A DNA stretch of 64,000 nt from Hymenoscyphus infarciens (Eukaryota > Ascomycota > Leotiomycetes > Helotiales > Helotiaceae): assembly GCA_001414345.1 (NCBI GenBank), contig LLCB01000252.1:1-64000 (forward strand), read 5' to 3'. Positions 48,106 through 59,880 of this stretch are shown here, piece by piece (position 1 is the first letter of the stretch; the number at the start of each line of letters is the position of its first letter). The notes beneath the pieces were generated by a model that worked only from the letters and a program-made list of their open reading frames with translations, did no database searches and had not been told where the DNA came from. Position numbers and translations under genes: made by a program.

Positions 48106-50403
48106 TTCTTCAAATAACACCAATACTGTGCCCGCTTTACAGATATCCTGCATACTGTTAGTAACGACATAGGAAAGGGGGGCAGGCGGGTGGTTGGAAG
48201 CACGGGAAAACATACCCCTTCCTTATGCACCAACTTAGCAACAACCCCCTTCTGCGGCGACCGGATAACAGTTTCCATCTTCATACTCTCAATCCTACCC
48301 CTTAATTAGCATTTTGCATCCCACAATCAATCATCGCATCACTTACACAACTAAAGCCTGATCCTTCTCCACCACATCCCCCTCCGCAACCTCGTTCCTC
48401 AAAACCTTACAAGGCATAGGAGCAACAACACTATTCTTCACATCCTTCAATCCCAACGCCTTCTCAAACCAGCTAGGGTCCTTTAACAGAAACTGAATCT
48501 GCTTCCCATGTTGGAAAATCGTGATGTTGTTGCTATCAGTGGAAGGAACGATGGTACTTGATACTCTAGTGTGAGGGAAGAATGTAGTTATTGATGTCGG
48601 AGATGTGCGCTCGCTGACTAGGTTTTCGTAGGTTTTGGAGAGGGATGGATGATCGATGGAGACGTTGTAGAGGTTTGGTCCTGTTTGGGAGATTGAGATT
48701 TGATGGGGTGAGGGGGTAGAGTCTTTGTCGTTAGGGTCTGAGGGAGGGAGGAGGGAGAAAGAACGGGATGTGGTGGTTCCGAAGCCAATGGGTTGGCCAT
48801 GAGGTCCTGGGGTTTGGTTTGTTTTCTGTGATTGCTCCTGAATTAGAAGACCGAGGGCTGCTTGGACATAGGTCTCTGGTTCAATGGGTTCGGGAGTAAA
48901 TAGTTCGTCGTTGTGTTTTTGAATATATCCAGTTTCAACTTCTCCTCTCATGAAGCCGGGACTTTTGCAGATTCGCTTGAGGAATTCGATGTTGGTGCTT
49001 AGGCCAACGACTTCGTATTCTTGGAGGGCGGCGTGCATTTTCCGGAGTGCGACTTCACGGGTTGGACCACTGATGATAAGTTTTGCGATCATACCATCAT
49101 ATGCTGCCGAAACTGTATCACCTTGGATGAAACCTGCATCAATACGGATACCCTCGGTGATTTGAGGAGTTCGGAGATGAATTAGTTTTCCGGAATCGGG
49201 CATGAAGTTTTGGTTTGGATTTTCAGCATAAATACGTGCCTCAATGGCCCATCCTCGTTCTGCTATTCTCTGGGTGATGGCTGCTTGATCCAGTGGAAGC
49301 GGTTCTCCTGCTGCAATTTTGAATTGCCATGAGACTAAATCTTCACCTGTAATTTCTTCGGTTACCGGGTGCTCAACTTGGAGTCTTGTATTCATTTCCA
49401 TAAAAAAGAATTCGTTTGTGTCGTTGTCGAAAATGACTGGAATTTTCATTAGGGATTGGTAACACAAATAGAGGGTGTTCTCACATTCAACAGTTCCAGC
49501 ACCCTCGTAATTGACCGCCAATGCGGCAGCTCGAGCTTTCTCCCATAATTCTTGTCTGATATCTTCGGCCAAATTTGGAGCAGGAGCTTCTTCCAATATT
49601 TTCTGATGTCTCCTCTGAAGACTACAATCCCTCTCGCCCAGAGCAACCGCATTCCCAAACTTATCCGCAAAAACCTGAACCTCAATATGTCTCGGCGTAG
49701 CAATATACTTCTCAACAAGCATCTCATCATCCCCAAAAGAGTTCCTCCCCTCACTCTTCGCACTCTCCAGCTTCCCCAAAAACTCTCCCTCATCCATCGC
49801 AATCCTCATTCCCTTTCCTCCACCTCCCTTGACAGCCTTCACCATAACCGGAAACCCAATTTTCCTCGCCTCCTCCAACAAATACTCAGGTTCCTGGTTC
49901 CCCCCATGATATCCTGGAATACACGGAACGCCAGCCGCAATCATAATCTCCTTACTCCTGGATTTATTCCCCATAGCCTCAATAGCCTTCCAAGGCGGCC
50001 CAATAAACACCAATCCCTCCTCCACACACCTCTTCGCAAACCCCGAGTTCTCACTCAAGAACCCATATCCCGGGTGTAAAGCCTGGCAGCCCTGTTCCTT
50101 CGCAACCTTTATAATCCTTTCTCCATCGAGATACGCGGATGGTATACCGAGATTTACGGCAAAGGGACTAGAGAGGGCATGCTGAGAATGGGCATCTGGG
50201 TCTGTGTAGATTGTTGTACAGCGGACTCCTAGTGCTGATGCGGTTCTGCCAACTCGAAGAGCGATTTCTCCGCGATTTGCGATGAGCACGGAGGATATTG
50301 GCGTGGAGGAGTTTGAGGGGTTCGTGAGTTGTCGAGATTGGCGGTAGGCTTGGGTGGAGGAGAGAACGCGGGCAATTGCCCGTGAGCGTGAGGCATGTAA
50401 CAT
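48106..50403 (-). CDS. MCCA: 3-methylcrotonyl-CoA carboxylase alpha (biotin) subunit
   Basis: Mitochondrial enzyme of leucine degradation: biotin carboxylase plus biotin carrier, working with a beta subunit not seen here. Start MLHASRSRAIARVLSST is a mitochondrial presequence. Then VLIANRGEIALRV, ALHPGYGFLSEN, the ATP-grasp loop KAVKGGGGKGMR, RHIEVQVF, ERDCSLQRRHQK, MNTRLQVEHPVTEEITGEDLVSWQ (the latter typical of MCC rather than pyruvate carboxylase), and the biotin site IESMKMET with APMPCKV upstream. Introns: 49484-49437 (48 bases, in frame), about 48346-48302 before IESMKM, and one after HKEG at about 48219-48147. Reading ends KAGTVLVLFEE at 48106 followed by GTAAGT; a tiny last exon or a stop just beyond is not resolved. 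Confidence 0.93.
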
Positions 50404-51348
50404 TGAAACTCTGTGAAGCTCAGGAGAGCATCGTCGTTAATTGTTGTTATGGTATTCGGAGGAACAGGAGCAAGTCCTCCTCAGTTGTTCCCCTACTGGT
50501 TGTGTGCTTCTTGGGAAGGGGAGGAGGAAGTGTCCAATGCCGCATCTAACCTATGCCGGCAGGGTGGCAGGGGGAATCTCCCTAGAATTCTCCGGCGTAT
50601 TTATAAATAATTATCTTAACTCTTCTAGAACAATAATAGATATATAAACTTAATTATTCGAGCCATTTAAGATAATCAAATTGATTTATTGAATCTTGGC
50701 TGAGCAATAGAAGAAGTAGAAAGTTGTTTCTACCTCTGCACTGTTGACCAGTTACAAACCCCAGTACTCTTACTGTGGGGTACGGGGGCGGGGTCGCGGG
50801 GCGAAACTCAGCGACTTTACCTATACAATTAATAGAAAACTCTCCTCAAGATATAAAGCCTAAAAAAAAGTCTAGGTAGAGATATACAAAAATGAAAAGA
50901 AGCCAATAACTCAGAGAATTCCGAAAGATCTTGAGCACTAAGCAAATCCTCAACAATGTTGCAATTCCCTACAATTTATCCTATCATCAATCAAACCTAA
51001 TACCCTTTACAATTAATTATGAAATCTCAACTCAGCTATAAGTTTATGTTTATGTAGTTCTTCCGTCCATTATGCAGTAACTATATAAGTTTGGACTGCC
51101 AACCGCCTTCTCTCTAAGTCGTACATATGATGTCATCGAGACCCTCGGTTTTCAAACTATCTTATCTTTTCTCTAATCACCATCCATATTGACATACAAC
51201 TTGCACACGGAGTTATCCAAAGCATTGTGAGTCAATAGCTTCAAAATATCCTCCCCCACTTTATGAGTCTGACACACCCTCAAGATCCATCACATCGATA
51301 CAAAATAAACCCCTCTACTATTCAAAAACACCAAAAGAAGAAAGAAGA
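50404..51348. other. Divergent intergenic region, nothing recognised
   Basis: About 940 bases between divergent MCC alpha and GNAT genes. A moderately AT-rich stretch lies near 50590-50700. No gene or repeat could be named. Confidence 0.5.
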
Positions 51349-51925
51349 ATGTCTAACACAACTCCATCAAAAGAATGGTACAAAGATCAATATATGATCT
51401 CAACCTCCCCCACCCTCCTCCAAGTCTCAGCAATAAACGACGCATTCGACACCCCAGAAGTATACTGGACCAATAAAACCGACCCGGTCTCACTCAAAGA
51501 GACACTCGATAACTCCCTTTGTTTCGGACTCTACTTGCTTCCAACATCCACTTTTGAAATGGCTGGTAAGTCTCGTTCTCCAAGCTTCCTCGCCAAAAGG
51601 CTCACATAATATTTCAGGAAAGGCACAACCAGTCCAAATAGGACTAGCCCGTCTCATCACCGATAAATCGACCATCGCGTTTTTGACAGATGTCTACGTA
51701 TTGAAAGAATACCAGGGAAAGGGGTTAGGAAAATGGCTGCTGGGATGTGTGAGGGAGACGATTGGGAAGTGGCCTTCTTTGAGACGATGCATGTTGGCTA
51801 CTGTTGGCGAGGTGAAGCTTTATAGGGAGGGATTAGGAATGAAACCCTGGGAGGAGGATGGCGGTGGGAGTGGGCGAGCGGAGGGGTTGAGGATTTGGAA
51901 TGTGATGGGGAAAGATTTATTGTAG
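51349..51925 (+). CDS. GNAT family N-acetyltransferase
   Basis: Predicted acetyl-CoA-dependent N-acetyltransferase. Two exons, 51349-51565 and 51618-51925, joined as GCT G|GA AAG, give 174 residues. The start ATG at 51349 is the first in the frame. After the N-terminal strand and helix (YMISTSPTLLQVSAINDAF), the core GNAT motifs appear: IGLARLITDKSTIAFLTDVYVLKEYQGKGLGKWLL, where VYVLKEYQGKGLGKWL is the acetyl-CoA pyrophosphate loop (Q/RxxGxG/A). Then come MLATVGEVKLYREGLGM and a short C-terminus. The layout resembles small fungal and bacterial GNATs that act on small amines; the substrate is unknown. Looks intact. Confidence 0.9.
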
Positions 51926-52217
51926 GGAGATGATGACATGGTTTGGAAGCTTTTGACTTCCAGGTTAAATGCTTGGAAATAGGGCCTTTCACTGGTCTAA
52001 CTTTTAGTTCGTCTGATTCTTACGTTCCGAACCCACATTTACACAAGATGGAGAAAAATGACCAAGGATACACCTTGTTTACTTAATTTTGCGAAATAAA
52101 ATTATCCGTTTTGCGAACTGTAATTCTCTCACGCCTCCATAGGAACAGAGTGAAACGAACTAACAAAGTAAAACGACTCATTTCACTATCAAATGATTCT
52201 CTCGCTCGCCTCCCACC

Positions 52218-53703
52218 CTAAATGCCATCCACCAGCTCAACTTCAATCAAACTCTCTGCAACGCCCTCATACTTCCAAACTGCTTTTACTACAAGCCCAG
52301 ACTTCTCTACTAGCTTTCTCCACTGTCCTTCAGTCCTCTCTTTCATCGCTCCCAACACCAACATCAACTGATCCATACTCGTGCTCGCTAAACTCGCCTC
52401 CACCTCCGAAACCACGATCTCATTGATCAGAATCCTCGAATACCCCTTCTTCAACGCTGTTTTCAAATTTTGGAGGATGCGAATGCAATCATCATCTCCC
52501 CAATCATGGAGAACCGAGTGAAGGTAATAAGCACGAGCGTGCAAAATTGGCTGAGGTGTGAAGAAATCATGTGCCAAAGCTTGGAAGCCATCGGGAGATG
52601 ATAAAGAAGTAATAACCTCCTCTCTATCTTGAAGAACCAACTCTCCTACCAATTTATCACCATGCTTCTCGCGGAGTTCTCGTAAATCATGACCAAGGCC
52701 CCCGCCAACATCAACTAGTAAGGCTTGGTTTTCTTTTGGATCGAAACCAGTGGTGAGATTTTCGATGGGATAGAAACCCGGATCGCACCAGTTTGGTTTT
52801 CCGGCTCGGTAGGCGGCCATGTAGTTGTTGAAGATTGAGAGGTAAGGAGGATTTTGATCTAACCAGGCGAAGAATGGGAGGGTAGTTTTGTGTGCATGTT
52901 GAAAGGGGCCGTTAGTCAGCTCTGTTGGATTCTTGTAGTTTATGCTCTTGAGGTACGAGGGGAGGGAAGCGAAAGAGGGACCGGCGACGTCGTAACTGTT
53001 GTTCAATTAATTAAAACTTCTCGAGGTGACGAAAGAATGAAACGTGCGAAGTATTATTCCATCTGAATCAGTACTTACGTGTAGATAATTCCGTCTTTGA
53101 ACTTTGGTTCCACTAGAGCATTACTCAAAGGAGTTGGGACATAGATATCCGCACTTTTCTCTTTGATCACATGCATTGCTGATAGATGTTTCAACATTCT
53201 TGCTGTAAAAGTTGCCCGTTAGCTTCTTGTATTCCTCTTAAGAGAGTGTGATCTTCCTTACCAATGAGAGGTTCTTCCGCTTTCGTTATCTCTGCTAGAG
53301 ATTTCACACTCGCACCTTCTTCACCACTTTCTTTCAAACTCTCGAAAATGCCGAGATCAACACCTATGCGGCAATGCGCATTTCGTGCTGGCTTGAAGGG
53401 GTTTCAATCAGCAATTTCTTCCACAAGTTTTGGACGTCAAGTTGGAGAGATAGCATGCGAGAGTTGTGCCGTGAGCTCGAGTTGGGTGTTTGTTGTGATG
53501 GAAACTTGATTAAATAAAACAACTCTTACCTCCGCCCACCCGATCCTTTGTATAGCTTCAGAAGGTAATTCTAAAGCTGTGATAAGTTCATGACTGAGAC
53601 TTATAAGCGACTCTCGAGCACCGGGCTTATTTCCTTCTAGTGATCGTGCAACATCCGAGATATTTTTCAAGATAGAAGCTACCTCAGTTGGAAGTGTGGT
53701 CAT
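52218..53703 (-). CDS. SAM-dependent O-methyltransferase (plant/fungal class II type)
   Basis: Likely methylates a hydroxyl on a specialised metabolite. Start ATG 53703 (MTTLPTEVASILKNISDVA). A second exon near 53480-53260 carries CRIGVDLGIFESLKESG and ITKAEEPLIARMLKHL, the dimerisation/winged-helix part; the third, 53000-52218, carries the catalytic fold. SAM motif I is ALLVDVGGGLGHDL, followed by LVLQDREEVI, HDFFTPQPI, and YYLHSVLHDWGDDDCIRIL with the catalytic base His in HDW, then SRILINEIVV and the C-terminal WRKLVEKSGL. Similar enzymes act in the sterigmatocystin/aflatoxin and other polyketide routes, but no polyketide synthase is in this window. Introns at about 53530, 53260-53200 and 53090-52995 have ordinary signals. 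Confidence 0.9.
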
Positions 53704-54452
53704 GTTGGCGGTTGATTTACTGATTTATTGGAATGAAATTTGATGGGGAATGATTCCTTTTGAGAGGAACAATCCAAGAGAGCGACTATATGAGGCCCGG
53801 AAAGTGGGGACATCGGTCAACCAACCCCGCCAAGTTACTATCCCCCCCCTTAATTGTCTGTCATGTGCAAGGGTAGTTTGGCTGTGAAAATGTCTGTGCG
53901 TCTACAGACAATTAAGGGGGGGGGATAGTACAGCGTCTCTGTTTGCGTCAATACCTGAATAGAGTGACATCGGGAAGCCCATGCATCGTATGATGATGCA
54001 TGCCAGAATCACCAAGATTATGTGCTACCAAGGAATTAATCATCAAGGTTGAGCCTGCATGCGTATGCAGCCCGAAGAAGCCGGGGGGGAATAAAGAGGG
54101 TCGGCCCTGAATCTTGAACTCAATATTTAGGGTTCCCGAGGACAACAAGGAATACTGATTTTAAGTTCAACATTGTGGGACTTCATCGGAACATTTTCTG
54201 CTTCCGACTAAGTCATACAGGATACAGGATCGTTGCTTCACCATCCGAAACACACCTGAAATCGATATTGTTTACTATTGTATGTTACAAATTTGGGTTG
54301 TGACAAAATACACCATGTCCTATCATAAAGTGTCTTGAATCTGTTTCTCAGTCCTTCACTTCTTCGTTCCATAGAGAAGCTTTTTCTAACGGCTGCAGCA
54401 AAATCATTAAGTGATGATGAGGTACAACAAAATGAGGATGCCCCGTTCAACC
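53704..54452. other. Intergenic containing a tiny inverted-repeat element
   Basis: About 750 bases between the O-methyltransferase start and the membrane-protein stop; holds the 91-base element listed next and no recognised gene. Confidence 0.5.
53838..53928. mobile_element. 91-bp micro-MITE with C-rich TIRs and TA duplication
   Basis: Left end CTATCCCCCCCCTTAATTG continuing TCTG and right end CAGACAATTAAGGGGG... GATAG are inverted copies of about 23 bases, differing by one base in the C/G run. Both ends abut TA (53836-53837 and 53929-53930), the duplication of Tc1/mariner/pogo-type elements. Only about 45 bases lie between the arms. Confidence 0.65.
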
Positions 54453-55771
54453 CTAGGGAGAACGGATAGTGCACGCGGAGTGGTATTCCACGTCCGAAGT
54501 GTCTCGTCTATTTGAGTCAGTAGTGAACTCGGTTACGCGCAGAATCTGAATTCGCGACTCGCTATCCTGCGATTTGTTCTGAAGCTCAATTGGAGAGATC
54601 TCTGTGGGGTATCCGCCATCCGTATTGGAGGCGCCAGATTTCTCCTTCCTTGAGCTTTTATTGGATCCATATGAATAACTGCTTCGTCCCCCGATCTTAA
54701 AGAAAGAACCACCCCAAAAGAAGGATCGACCTTCTGTGACTGTTGAATTCTTGAAAATCTTGTGGAAGAACGGGCGAAGTGTTGGGATGCAAGCTGCGAC
54801 GATGATCACATTTGCTTCGACACTATTAAATGATGTGAGTGTTGTGTTCTTTTTTGGGATTGATGGAAGGGGGAAGGAAGTCAAGATTTACTTACATTGC
54901 CCACAATACGAGGTCGACTGTTGCATATGTAAAGTCGTCCAGCTGCTCAAGGGAACCAATATGAGAAGTCTTGATGATAGCACATATGGCAGCAAACAAT
55001 GTGCACCCCATCATGATACATAATCCAACCTTGGTTCTCATGTCTAATTTCAGCTTCCAAAAGGCCACTATAGGAACCACCGCAAGTATAATATCAGTTG
55101 CTGCGGCATAGGCTACAAACATGTCAGCTTTCACCTTCCCAATAACCTCAACAGTACCAACTTACATCCAACAAAATAAGAATACCCAGAGACCACGCCA
55201 GGTGGTAGACAAGTCGGGTTCAAGGCTGGATCAGGATTCCAGATAGACTCTGTCGGAAGACATTGGACGAAGAGTATCACACAAGAAACCGCAGCCGAAA
55301 GGACCTGTGATATGGCCAAAGTATACAACGCAATGGAGCGAAGTTTGTTTGGAGCAAGAATCCGGTCGATAAGTATGGCGACTGAGATATTTGGAAAGGA
55401 GTACGCCATAATTCCAAAAGGATTTGCGATAAGGTTGACTTTGACCGCTAGGCTAACTTCGTCTAGTGCCAGCGCTGCTGCATGTTTGCCCATTCCGATT
55501 TGGACATCGTAGGTGAAGATGGAAGTGCAGATGACGATGAGTAGCTATGCAAAATGTGAGTAATTGGTTTATTGTGACTATTCTGAAAACTCACAGCTGA
55601 GACAAAGATGAAAAAATCATCAAGTGCCAAGGCGTGAAGAATGCTGGCTCGTGTGAACAGTTTGAGGCTTGTGATAAAGATTGTAAGAGCTGTAAATATC
55701 CAAATGACAATAAGAAGTTCCGGGCCTCTGGAATCTGAGAGATCCAGGTGTGTAGAAGGGTTGGTAGTCAT
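54453..55771 (-). CDS. Rhodopsin/SAT4-like seven-TM fungal membrane protein
   Basis: Integral membrane protein of the fungal rhodopsin-domain (PTH11-related/SAT4) class. Start ATG 55771 (MTTNPSTHLDLS). Membrane segments: ELLIVIWIFTALTIFITSLKLF, DDFFIFVSA, SFPNISVAILI, ALYTLAISQVLSAAVSCVILFV followed by the conserved QCLPTESIWNP and CLPP, then DMFVAYAAATDIILAVVPIVAFWKL, and GLCIMMGCTLFAAICAIIKT. After DDFTYATVDLVLWAM comes the usual NSVEANVIIVAACIPTLRPFF in the last exon. The cytoplasmic tail is Ser-rich. Introns near 55620-55550, 55165-55135 and 54890-54840 have regular GT/AG ends. Members are thought to act as receptors or to accompany metabolite clusters; no ligand can be inferred. Confidence 0.85.
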
Positions 55772-57502
55772 CCTGTATAATTGAGCCGTTTCCAACAGAC
55801 TCTCAGGGGTGATAGTAGCTAGAGTTGAAGGTCGAGAAAGTGAAAGAGGAAGAGAGGATAAACAGCGGTATTGAAGACCAACACTCAACTTTTCAAAAGG
55901 AGAGGAAAAAAGTAAACTTCTGGACCAGAACCATGAGACTTATTATTGTTTGAAGCCTATTTAACGATCACTCGATCCACGATTCTCGCTAAAGGTCAAG
56001 TTGCATCACCCCACAAATCCAACTGCAGCCCAGAAAGACATGGTTCGGTTGACCCTTATTTCTATCAAGGTTTCTCCAGGGATTACGAGTATGTCGTTCC
56101 AGAAACAGTTCTCCTTTACCTTGGCGTGCATATTCACCGACGCTAGAGATTTACTACCGGCTTTTTCGCCTTTTCTCTTTTGTTTTTGACCGAGACAATC
56201 TTTCGGGGGGGTCTTTTGTCTCTATTCATTGCTGTTGCGGCTTTTAGATAGGCCTGATGGTGTGAGACTACATCTACTCAACAGAATTTTGTACGAGGTG
56301 CAGTTGGGTATATTAAAATCAATTAAATGTAAGGCTAGCTGAGGATTACCACAATTTTTAGCCGGATTATTCGGATGGCTGGCTTGGGAACGAACAATAC
56401 TCCTAAGATGATACTTGGTTATTGTTTTGTTTCAATATCAACTTGGGATGGGTTTTGGTTGCACCGCGCTGAACACAACAGGAAGGTACTCGTTGAAACC
56501 CCCTCAACCACGACTCAGAATCTGGGCCACGTGCCCCTGGTTGGCAGATGTCAGGTACACATGTCAGTAAACCAGCTACAATTCTTAGTGGATCTTGTCC
56601 GAGATCGCGGTACCCTTGAACCATCTTGAGGGTTTTTTTGTTTAAGCGGAAAGAGGGGCACGCGGGGTGACAGAACTCTTGGCACACCAAAATCCACCTC
56701 TATTCTCTTTACACATTAATTCATCTTAACGACAAGTCGCAGATATGGTTAAAGGGTTTAAAGTAGGCCCGCGGCTACTACCAAGTATAATAAGCTCTTT
56801 TTTAGGCTTTATATAAGCCCTTAAAGCAGCACCTTCGCAGTGAACGACGACCATGTAACTACTAAGAAGCTTATTTTAGAAGGCTAGGATAATATTATGT
56901 AAAAGTTTATAAACTACTAAACGTAGCGTCTATAGAACTGTAACGATATAGAGAGTCAAATAACAAGCTGATAGATTTAATTTGGATAGTTACAGATAGC
57001 TTACGCGTGTTGTGACTATGTTTGCAAAGGAGGGGTGTTAGTTTTGGCGTGCCAAGAGTTCTGTCACCCGCTTTGGGTTTGAAATCCCGTCGCTGTCACT
57101 TTTGACAGGTAAAGTGGGATGATAAGCACCCCGGTTCAGCAATTGAGTTTGGGGTTGAAACTCAGAACCTCTTGTCAAGGCCAAGTTTATGTTGGAATCC
57201 TTTCCAGGAATCCTATGGAAACTTAAAACGTGCAATCAAGAGTGGGAATAAATGGGTACTTTCGAGGCTCAACGCTTTGAAAAGTGGGTATGTTTTACAG
57301 CATGGTCCCCTTCGTGATCGATCAAAGTGCTTGTTTGAACGAAAAACATCCGGTTTTTGGTGCACGTTTCTCAGTGTACTGATGGACAATGGAAGGGATA
57401 GTGACAGGGTACTCTTTTGAGAGGGACAAAAAGATCAACTCTTCTCACTAAACTGTAAACCAACCTTTTCCAAAGTCAATTAATTCTATTGCCATTCTCA
57501 AA
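55772..57502. other. Intergenic with a TIR element
   Basis: About 1.7 kb between divergent genes. Apart from the element at about 56662-57071 I recognise nothing; promoters of both neighbours should be at the ends. Confidence 0.5.
56662..57071. mobile_element. About 410-bp non-autonomous TIR element
   Basis: The left end near 56662 (GCGGGGTGACAGAACTCTTG continuing GCACACCAAAA) and the right end near 57071 are inverted copies for about 32 bases, with a few mismatches (CACACC against CACGCC, one extra G). The interior is AT-rich and has no open frame. I could not define a target-site duplication, so the superfamily is open and the outer border may be off by a few bases. Confidence 0.65.
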
Positions 57503-59372
57503 ATGCCTCTCCAATGGTGGCAGCAAGTTCCTACACTTGCCATGCCTAGCCCTGTGGCTATTCTTTACTATGCTTTTGTTGGACTTATACTGTTTGTGCT
57601 TTCGAAGGGCTTTTACAATCGATACTTCCATCCCTTGAGAAACTTTCCTGGCCCTTTTTGGGGGGGAATAACAGACTTTTATCTCGTCTACATGATTGCA
57701 TCTGTGCCTACCTTTGGCCTCGATCTTCACAAGAAATATGGTAGGGGAACCACCCTCCGCAAGCGAGAATTCTGCTAACACTTGTGAACTTTAGGCCCTG
57801 TTATTCGGCTCTCTCCAAATTTGCTCTCTTTCAGTGACCCAAAACTCCTACCAGTTGTATACCACCGAAGTGCAGACAAACCTCAGTTCTATGGATCTTG
57901 GATGTTTGGACATACGGAAGCCATGTTCCAATCACTAAAACATCAGGATCATCTAGCAAAGAAGAAAATTGTTGCTCCATGTGTAAGTCTCAAATGAGAA
58001 TCTTTCTACTTCTACAAATTAACACTCTAATTTTTAGTGCTCGATGACTGCCATGAAGCAATATCACGAATCGAAGATCAGTGAGCGTGTTGTGGAGCTT
58101 TGTGAGTGCATGGGAGAAAGGTCCTCGAATGATACGCCGATTGACTTTTCCGAGCATCTACGGTATTTCAAATCCACATCCAACATGTTTAAAGGAGCTC
58201 GTTGACTAATTTCGTCAAGATGGTTTCTTAGCGATACATGGAGCCATCTTGTATATGGCAGAGCGCTAGGCTGGGTCAAAAAGGGCGAAGACGTCAAAGG
58301 TCTAATTGCCTCCCTTACTGGTGTGTATGGATTGTCAGCTTCAGCTGCTGTGATGCCATGGTTAATGCCACTGTTCCGAAAGCCTTTCTTGAGGAAACAT
58401 GTCTGGTGCTATACACGAACGTTCAGAAACATGGCCAACTTGTATTCGGTAAGTCTCTAGTTCTAGTCTTGAGTAGCGACAATTATCCTGATTTTTATTT
58501 AGCATTTTGATGAAATGATAGACAGTCGAAATACACTTGTCAAAAAAGACGGAGAAAAGCTATTTTTTGACGGGTCGGTACCCCCTAGCCCAATCAGTTG
58601 CTAAAGCCAAGGGCTAACATAAACTTCTAGTCTCGAACCCAGCCAAAACCCAAACGAATATCAATACACAAGAAACGACCTCAAAGCGGAAATCATTACC
58701 TTTACAGCGGCCACACTTGATGGTGCAGCAGCAGCGATATCCCCATTCATCGATAACATGCTTCAAAATCCCGAGCATCTCGCCCGAATAGTCGCAGAAA
58801 TAGAGTCTGCAGACCATGCTGGGAAACTCTCAAAACCATGTGCCACATACGAAGAGACTCTCGAGCTTCCATTCTTCATGGCATGCATTAAAGAGACGTT
58901 ACGCCGAGACTCTCCTGCCCAGACTATTCTTCCTCGTATTGTGTCAGAGCCTGGTTATGACTTACCTAACGGGATGTATGTCCCACCTGGTGCCCATATG
59001 GGAGCATCTCCATTCATTATGCACCGCAGCGCCGAAACCTTTGGACGCAATCCCGAACTATTCATCCCATCTCGTTGGATCATAGGTGAGGGTGTTGATG
59101 TCACAGAAGCAAGCATCAAACGGATGGAAAAATATGGCATGTGGTGGGGGTATGGAGATCGTGAGTGTGCGGGTAAGTACTATGCGGTCATGGAGATGCA
59201 GAAGCTTGTTGTAGAGATTTTCCGAAGATTTGATGTTAAATCAGCTGTTAAGGAGGGCGAGGATCGGTTTGTGCATAAGAGGTGGGCTGTTGGAATGTTC
59301 TGGGGACAATTGCTCTTACTTAGGGAGAAGCAGCTCGGCAACGAACCACTGACCAACTCCAAGTTAGCGTAG
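57503..59372 (+). CDS. Cytochrome P450 monooxygenase
   Basis: ER-anchored P450, 530 residues from six exons (57503-57740, 57795-57982, 58038-58162, 58220-58448, 58503-58573, 58631-59372) with consistent phases. N-terminal anchor AILYYAFVGLILFVLSKGF, then YFHPLRNFPGPFWGG, the usual fungal opening. ExxR is in FMACIKETLRR; the PERF-like part is NPELFIPSRWI; the heme loop reads WGYGDRECAGKYYAVME with Cys at ECAG. The I-helix is TFTAATLDGAAAAIS, without the common AGxDT, so proton delivery may differ. The style resembles pisatin-demethylase-like and other specialised-metabolism P450s of fungi. Its neighbours are an O-methyltransferase, a rhodopsin-like protein and a LaeA-like methyltransferase. 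Apparently intact. Confidence 0.92.
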
Positions 59373-59880
59373 AATACAGTAGAGTAATAAAGTATGGCCA
59401 CTCGAGCCTTAATTAGGGTAGTTCAGGGGAATACGGACCGGGAAAGGACTGGATACTCGGTGCCATACCCAAGTAATTAGTATAATGTCCTTAGCTAAAG
59501 TACACTGTAACAATAATAATCAAATTTAGAACTCACTGAAGTGCTCCGGTATCAATTGATGACCTAGCTTTCTAACTTAACCGGAAGTAAAATTGTCTGT
59601 ATCATTCTGCATATGCTGCCATTCTAAACGTCTTTGAAAAAAGAAAAAAAGAAATCCTGTGTATTGGCAAAACCTTAACCACTCTCAGCCACAGACTCGG
59701 TACTCGCAACTGGTGTCGATCCTAGTGGCTTCCTACCATAAACCACAGTTCTGCAAAATAAACATTAGCGGAGTCCCATCCCTCTCCTTTCACTTCCTCA
59801 CTACTCGCCTCTCATCAAACTCGAACAACAAAGTCAAAAAGGATACCAAACCAAGGGGCAACCTAAGAAAAAGAAAAGAC
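59373..59880. other. Convergent intergenic, nothing recognised
   Basis: About 500 bases between the P450 stop and the methyltransferase stop. No feature recognised. Confidence 0.5.
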
